Part shown: positions 31,693-35,042 of the stretch, piece after piece
How positions within the stretch are numbered: position 1 is the first letter of the stretch
How the letters are laid out: every line of letters begins with the position of its first letter
Origin: Caryophanales bacterium UBA7581
GTDB taxonomy: Bacteria > Bacillota_I > Bacilli_A > RFN20 > CAG-826
Direction: 5' to 3'
DNA: 35,042 nt
Assembly: GCA_002477825.1 (NCBI GenBank)
Contig: DLKT01000024.1
Coordinates: 1 to 35,042 of the forward strand
Notes under the pieces: model-generated
Databases searched by the model: none
What the model saw: the letters and a program-made list of their open reading frames with translations, nothing else
Told to the model about the DNA's origin: nothing
Program-made: the position numbers and the translations under genes

Positions 31693-31778
31693 CTCGGAGG
31701 GTGATTCATTCTTTAGAAATGAAAAGCTAGATAAGGTGATAGGTTGAAATACCTATGTTCCTAATCTAGCTTTTTTTT
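31690..31778 (+). promoter_or_regulatory. Structured leader with terminator upstream of the MATE gene
   Basis: Three hairpins follow one another with no unpaired linker: TCACTC-GGA-GGGTGA (31690-31704), TTCATT-N7-AATGAA (31705-31723), and a long terminator hairpin (31724-31772) with 5' arm AAGCTAGAT and 3' arm ATCTAGCTT, an inner stem ATAGGT / ACCTAT, then eight T. It lies between promoter and RBS, so transcription is expected to be attenuated. It does not match a riboswitch I know. Confidence 0.6.
31724..31778 (+). terminator. Leader terminator before the MATE gene
   Basis: 9-bp perfect base stem, an A-A mismatch, three more pairs (AGG / CCT), and an inner 6-bp stem, followed by eight T. 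The RBS GGAGG starts directly after the T-tract. Confidence 0.85.
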
Positions 31779-31790
31779 GGAGGATTGAGT

Positions 31791-33110
31791 ATGGATTTAT
31801 TAAAAGATAAGTTATCGAAAGTTTATTTTAAATTTTTATTGACCGCCTTTGGTAGTGCCTTAATCACGAGCATTTATGGTGTAGTGGACATGATTGTCGT
31901 TGGAAAGTATCATGGACCTAATGGTTCGGCCGCTATGGCGGTCATCGCACCGATTTGGAATATTATTTATAGTTTAGGCTTATTAGTGGGAATTGGTGGC
32001 TCAGTTCTTTTTAGTGTACAAAAAGGAAAAAAAGAGGAAGAAACTAATCCCAATCAATTCTTTTCTAGCTCTATTATATTTGGCATCATTATAGCCGTAG
32101 TAGCGTGGATATCTATTATTATTTTTGAAGTACCTTTATTGCGTCTTTTTGGAGCAGATGACACGCTTATGCCATTATGTAGATCTTATTTTAAAGCTGT
32201 AAAAGTATCGGTACCTGTTTTTATATTCATGCAAATTATGGCCGCTTTTTTAAGAAATGATGGAGATCCTATTTTAGCAACACTTGCGGTAGTTTTTGGT
32301 GGCATATTCAATATTTTTGGTGATTACTTTTTAACCTTTACTTGTGACTTAGGTATTGAAGGAGCGGGTATTGCTACGGCTTTAGGCGCTACAGCATCAT
32401 TACTTGTCATGATGATACACTTTTTTAAAAAATCAAACACTTTACGTTTTTCATTCAAAAAAAGATATTTCTGTCATTTTTTACCGATTGCTAAAAGTGG
32501 ATTCTCAACATTTATTATTGATGTGGCTATGGGGATTTTAACTATTTTAATTAATCAACAAATCATGAAATACTTAAATAGCGATGCGTTAGCGGTTTAT
32601 GGTGTTTTGATTAATATTAGTACCTTTGCTCAATGCTCAGCTTATGGAGTAGGACAAGCCGCTCAACCAATTTTATCGCAAAACTATGGCGCTAAACAAA
32701 TGGATAGAGTAAAAAAATTGTTGTTATATAATGTGTATTCTTGTCTCGTCATTAGTGGAATCTTTGTAACTTCTGTAATGTTTTTCCCTAATGGATTTAT
32801 TCATTTATTTATGAATCCAACAGAAAGTGTTTTATCTATAGCCCCTAACATTATGCGTATTTATGCTTTAGCCTTTATCTTTTTACCATTTAACGTATAT
32901 TCCACTTATTATTTTCAAGCGATTCTTCGAACCAAAACATCGATTATGATTTCTTTAGCAAGAGGAGTTTTTATCAGCGGACTTTTAATTCTCGTTTTAC
33001 CGTTAATTTTAAGCAGTGATTCGATTTGGTATGCAATCCCAATTAGTGAGTTAATAACAACAATAATCGTAGTGTTCTGTATGTCAAAAAAAGTTAAAAC
33101 GAATGAATAA
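31791..33110 (+). CDS. MATE family multidrug efflux protein
   Basis: Cation-coupled exporter of the MATE family (NorM/DinF-like), cytoplasmic membrane, about 12 TM helices. The 439-residue product shows an N-terminal TAFGSALITSIYGVVDMIVVGKYHG, the FLRNDGDPILATLAVVFGGIFNIFGDYFLTF stretch and, in the second half, GVGQAAQPILSQNYGAKQ, all typical of the family. GGAGG at 31779-31783 with a 7-nt spacer selects the ATG at 31791 over an in-frame TTG at 31785. Upstream control by operator and attenuator suggests inducible expression by a drug or metabolite. Confidence 0.93.
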   Translation: MDLLKDKLSKVYFKFLLTAFGSALITSIYGVVDMIVVGKYHGPNGSAAMAVIAPIWNIIYSLGLLVGIGGSVLFSVQKGKKEEETNPNQFFSSSIIFGIIIAVVAWISIIIFEVPLLRLFGADDTLMPLCRSYFKAVKVSVPVFIFMQIMAAFLRNDGDPILATLAVVFGGIFNIFGDYFLTFTCDLGIEGAGIATALGATASLLVMMIHFFKKSNTLRFSFKKRYFCHFLPIAKSGFSTFIIDVAMGILTILINQQIMKYLNSDALAVYGVLINISTFAQCSAYGVGQAAQPILSQNYGAKQMDRVKKLLLYNVYSCLVISGIFVTSVMFFPNGFIHLFMNPTESVLSIAPNIMRIYALAFIFLPFNVYSTYYFQAILRTKTSIMISLARGVFISGLLILVLPLILSSDSIWYAIPISELITTIIVVFCMSKKVKTNE

Positions 33111-33143
33111 ACGCTTCTTTGCGTAAATAAAAAGAGAATAATA

Positions 33144-33175
33144 AAAGGCCTGACTTTTACATTAGGCCTTTATTT
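33144..33175. terminator. Bidirectional terminator between MATE and LamG genes
   Basis: Perfect 8-bp stem AAAGGCCT / AGGCCTTT with a 12-nt loop; ATTTTA follows on plus and TTATT on minus. The remaining stretch to 33262 shows nothing further. Confidence 0.65.
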
Positions 33176-33262
33176 TATGGATATGAATTGATACAGTGCA
33201 TATCCTAATTAAGATTTAATGATAAAAATGTTATTTTGTCTTTGAATTAAAGAATAAAGAGT

Positions 33263-34957
33263 TTATTTTTCTATAATTTTTTTGCGTTTCGTGTAATAGA
33301 TAAATACAGTTAAGATTCCTAATGATACCATGAAAATAATTAAAAGGAATGAAGAATCATTTCCGTTAAATGGAGAAGTAAAAGCTTTAGTTGCCATTTT
33401 GTTTTTGGTATATTGATTAGCAGTGAAATCAAAGGTATCTCCATTAGCTATTGCCCATGCATCTAATCTTGCTTTTGCATCTGCGAACGTCTCATCATTT
33501 TGAAAAGCAAATCTACCTTCATCACTTAAAGAATTATAGGCATTTTTTGCAGTTTCATAATAATGATGCTCAGTGTCTTTACACCAACCAGAGTTGGTAT
33601 TATAATCATCCATATGCATGTAATCACTCACAAAGGTTTTAGCGGAAATAATTCCACCATCCGTTACTGAAGTCGTTTGATTTTTCCAGTCAAGATAAAC
33701 ATTGATAGGAGTAGAGGAAATCTTTAATTCATCTACATTGACTTCTTTTTGAAGATTTTCATCTTCCGTCCAACGATACCATTTATAATCGGTTTCTCCA
33801 ATGGTTTTGGTTAACTCTTTACCATAGGATTTATGGGTGCCATTAGCTCTTAATGTGAAGCATTGATTTCCAACAAGATCATGATAAGTTGCTTTTGTTT
33901 CGCTTTGATCCACATAGTTCAATGTTCCATAGGAATTATAGAATTCTTTAACTTCATCATCGCTTAGGCCACGTTTGAAGATGTTCATATCATCAATGCC
34001 AATACCATTTCGATAAACTTGACCATAAGTGTTAGTTCGATTGAAACCACGATGAATGCAGAATTCTGTATCCGAATTATTGAGCATAGTCGCTAAAAGG
34101 TTTCGATATTGATCTAGCGTGATATTAGTGCCATTATTTTTAATCAATAAAGTTGAACCTACATAACTGGCAATTTTCGTATCGTTTTTATAAACAGCAA
34201 AGCCATTATCTACATCAAAAACATAGGTAATCATTTCCCAGTCTTCGGACATGAATTCGGCATTGCCGTTTTCCATTCTGTAGGTTGCGTTTGCTTTTCT
34301 TTTTGTGGTAGATGGTGTGAAAAATTGATGTGCAGAAATATTAGCAATATCCGTATCGTTTTCTGCTTTTTCTGAATAATAATAAAGACCACCGATGCCT
34401 AAATCTAGGCCAACGATTTCTCCATCAGTAATAGATTTGCTTCGGAAGGAAAAGATGCCTTCATAGTTTCCACATAAGGTTTTTAATGTCGTATCATTGA
34501 CCCAACGGTCACTTTCTTGATTCGTATTTTTAACCCAGTACGAAATCGTTAATGATTGACTTTCAGCATCACAAGATAAGTATTGATATTCCTCATCATC
34601 AATTGTGTAAACAGGTCCTTTTAGTCTACTAGCTGAACTATGCTTTGCATATGAGAAGCCTTGGGCAACTCCGGTGGGCTCATCATAAATGTTGGGTAAA
34701 GTCATACCGGCATATGTATAGTCGCCAGATAACTTTAAGCGAGTGACGACTTCTTTTTGTCCTTCAGTGTTATAACGATAAATATTGGTTCCGCCACCTT
34801 CGGCGCCACTAAATTCCTCGCCATCCCAATTGAAAACAATGTCTTGTTTTAAAGAATCAATTGTGCCTTCCGCTTTTGCTTCCATTTTTTGATTGATGGA
34901 AATAGCTGAACTCCCAGCAACGATGAGGCAACTTAATCCTAATAAGAATTTTTTCAT
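33263..34957 (-). CDS. Cell-surface protein with LamG-like domain and C-terminal membrane anchor
   Basis: The 564-residue product has a signal peptide (likely cleavage after AKA, residue 29) and a LamG/concanavalin-like jelly roll in the first two thirds, ending with the signature IDDMNIFKRGLSDDEVKEFYNSYG (pattern DDxxIxxRxLSxxEIxxLY). A smaller module with one Cys (AKTFVSDYMH, CKDTEHHYYETAKNAYNSLS) precedes a TM helix and basic tail TKRKKIIEK; a proline and SPFNGNDSS precede the helix rather than LPXTG. AAGGTG before the ATG at 34957 rules out the upstream ATG. It may bind glycans or the host surface. Confidence 0.78.
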   Translation of the reverse strand: MKKFLLGLSCLIVAGSSAISINQKMEAKAEGTIDSLKQDIVFNWDGEEFSGAEGGGTNIYRYNTEGQKEVVTRLKLSGDYTYAGMTLPNIYDEPTGVAQGFSYAKHSSASRLKGPVYTIDDEEYQYLSCDAESQSLTISYWVKNTNQESDRWVNDTTLKTLCGNYEGIFSFRSKSITDGEIVGLDLGIGGLYYYSEKAENDTDIANISAHQFFTPSTTKRKANATYRMENGNAEFMSEDWEMITYVFDVDNGFAVYKNDTKIASYVGSTLLIKNNGTNITLDQYRNLLATMLNNSDTEFCIHRGFNRTNTYGQVYRNGIGIDDMNIFKRGLSDDEVKEFYNSYGTLNYVDQSETKATYHDLVGNQCFTLRANGTHKSYGKELTKTIGETDYKWYRWTEDENLQKEVNVDELKISSTPINVYLDWKNQTTSVTDGGIISAKTFVSDYMHMDDYNTNSGWCKDTEHHYYETAKNAYNSLSDEGRFAFQNDETFADAKARLDAWAIANGDTFDFTANQYTKNKMATKAFTSPFNGNDSSFLLIIFMVSLGILTVFIYYTKRKKIIEK

Positions 34958-34979
34958 ATTTTTCACCTTCAATTTTTTG

Positions 34980-35013
34980 TTGGCATAGTATGCCAAGTAT
35001 AATTAAATTATAC
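34980..35013. promoter_or_regulatory. Twin 17-bp palindromes at the LamG gene promoter
   Basis: TTGGCATAGTATGCCAA (34980-34996) and GTATAATTAAATTATAC (34997-35013) are both perfect 8-1-8 inverted repeats that abut with no gap. On the minus strand the second contains the -10 TATAAT (35007-35012). Confidence 0.65.
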
Positions 35014-35015
35014 CA
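35007..35015 (-). promoter_or_regulatory. Extended -10 promoter of the LamG surface protein gene
   Basis: Minus strand TGGTATAAT (35007-35015). The -35 at 17-nt spacing would be TAAAAC (35030-35035), which is weak. Start site near 35000, about 43 nt before the ATG. Confidence 0.55.
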
Positions 35016-35042
35016 AATTCCTTTTTTTCGTTTTAATGCATA

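Noticed and set aside
31686..31730. 14-codon leader peptide before the MATE gene as an annotated CDS
   Set aside because: Its ATG coincides with the expected transcript start and no RBS precedes it; GGAGGG at 31696 is followed by no properly spaced ATG. Kept only as one possible explanation of the leader.
1..35042. CRISPR array, tRNA or rRNA genes, transposases or phage genes
   Set aside because: No regularly spaced repeats, cloverleaf-like sequences or recognisable mobile-element proteins were seen anywhere in the window.

Overview
The window looks like chromosome from a low-GC, endospore-forming member of the Bacillota (class Bacilli or an Erysipelotrichales/RF39-like gut lineage; the species cannot be named from this sequence). 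The reasons are AT-rich codon use, near-perfect AGGAGG ribosome binding sites, sigma-A promoters, intrinsic terminators, a firmicute-type sufCDSUB operon, and scattered sporulation genes (dacB-like/spmA/spmB, spoVIF, spoIVA, two YjcZ-like micro-genes). No transposase, integrase, tRNA, rRNA or CRISPR array was seen.

Layout. (1) 28-3520, minus strand: two overlapping genes for large lipoproteins. The first has a parvulin (PrsA-like) foldase domain; the second has no recognisable catalytic motif. (2) 3733-3953: two tiny Cys/Gly-rich single-TM proteins behind a sigma-K-like promoter. (3) 4102-12168: one long plus-strand unit, sufC-sufD-sufS-sufU-sufB-mnmG-rsmG-parA, whose genes mostly overlap. 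It joins Fe-S cluster assembly to tRNA/rRNA modification and chromosome partitioning; no parB or noc follows parA. (4) 12232-14356: D-Ala-D-Ala carboxypeptidase, spmA and spmB (spore cortex and core dehydration). (5) 14493-17174: a beta-repeat surface protein and a membrane-bound XRE regulator. (6) 17177-17993: FMN riboswitch and ribU (riboflavin uptake). (7) 18026-18211, minus: a small 4Fe-4S ferredoxin. (8) 18475-22586: small TM protein, cmk, der, spoVIF, then spoIVA. (9) 22643-25757: ferrous iron operon feoA-feoA-feoB plus FeoB-associated protein, under a promoter crowded with operator-like palindromes. (10) 25806-26708, minus: GtrA-like protein and zinc-ribbon membrane protein. (11) 26937-30959: four-TM protein, then TetR regulator, ABC-2 exporter and a membrane-flavodoxin fusion. 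(12) 31012-33110: nitroreductase (minus) and a divergent MATE exporter preceded by a palindromic operator and a structured, terminator-bearing leader. (13) 33263-34957, minus: LamG-like surface protein behind two abutting 17-bp palindromes.

The points most worth a second look are the MATE leader (operator plus three abutting hairpins ending in a terminator), the triple-operator feo promoter, the twin palindromes at the right end, a C-terminal module shared by the two surface proteins, the membrane-flavodoxin fusion beside an ABC exporter, and hairpins that cover the ribosome binding sites of spoVIF and spoIVA. All gene calls rest on reading the translated sequence; no database search was run.
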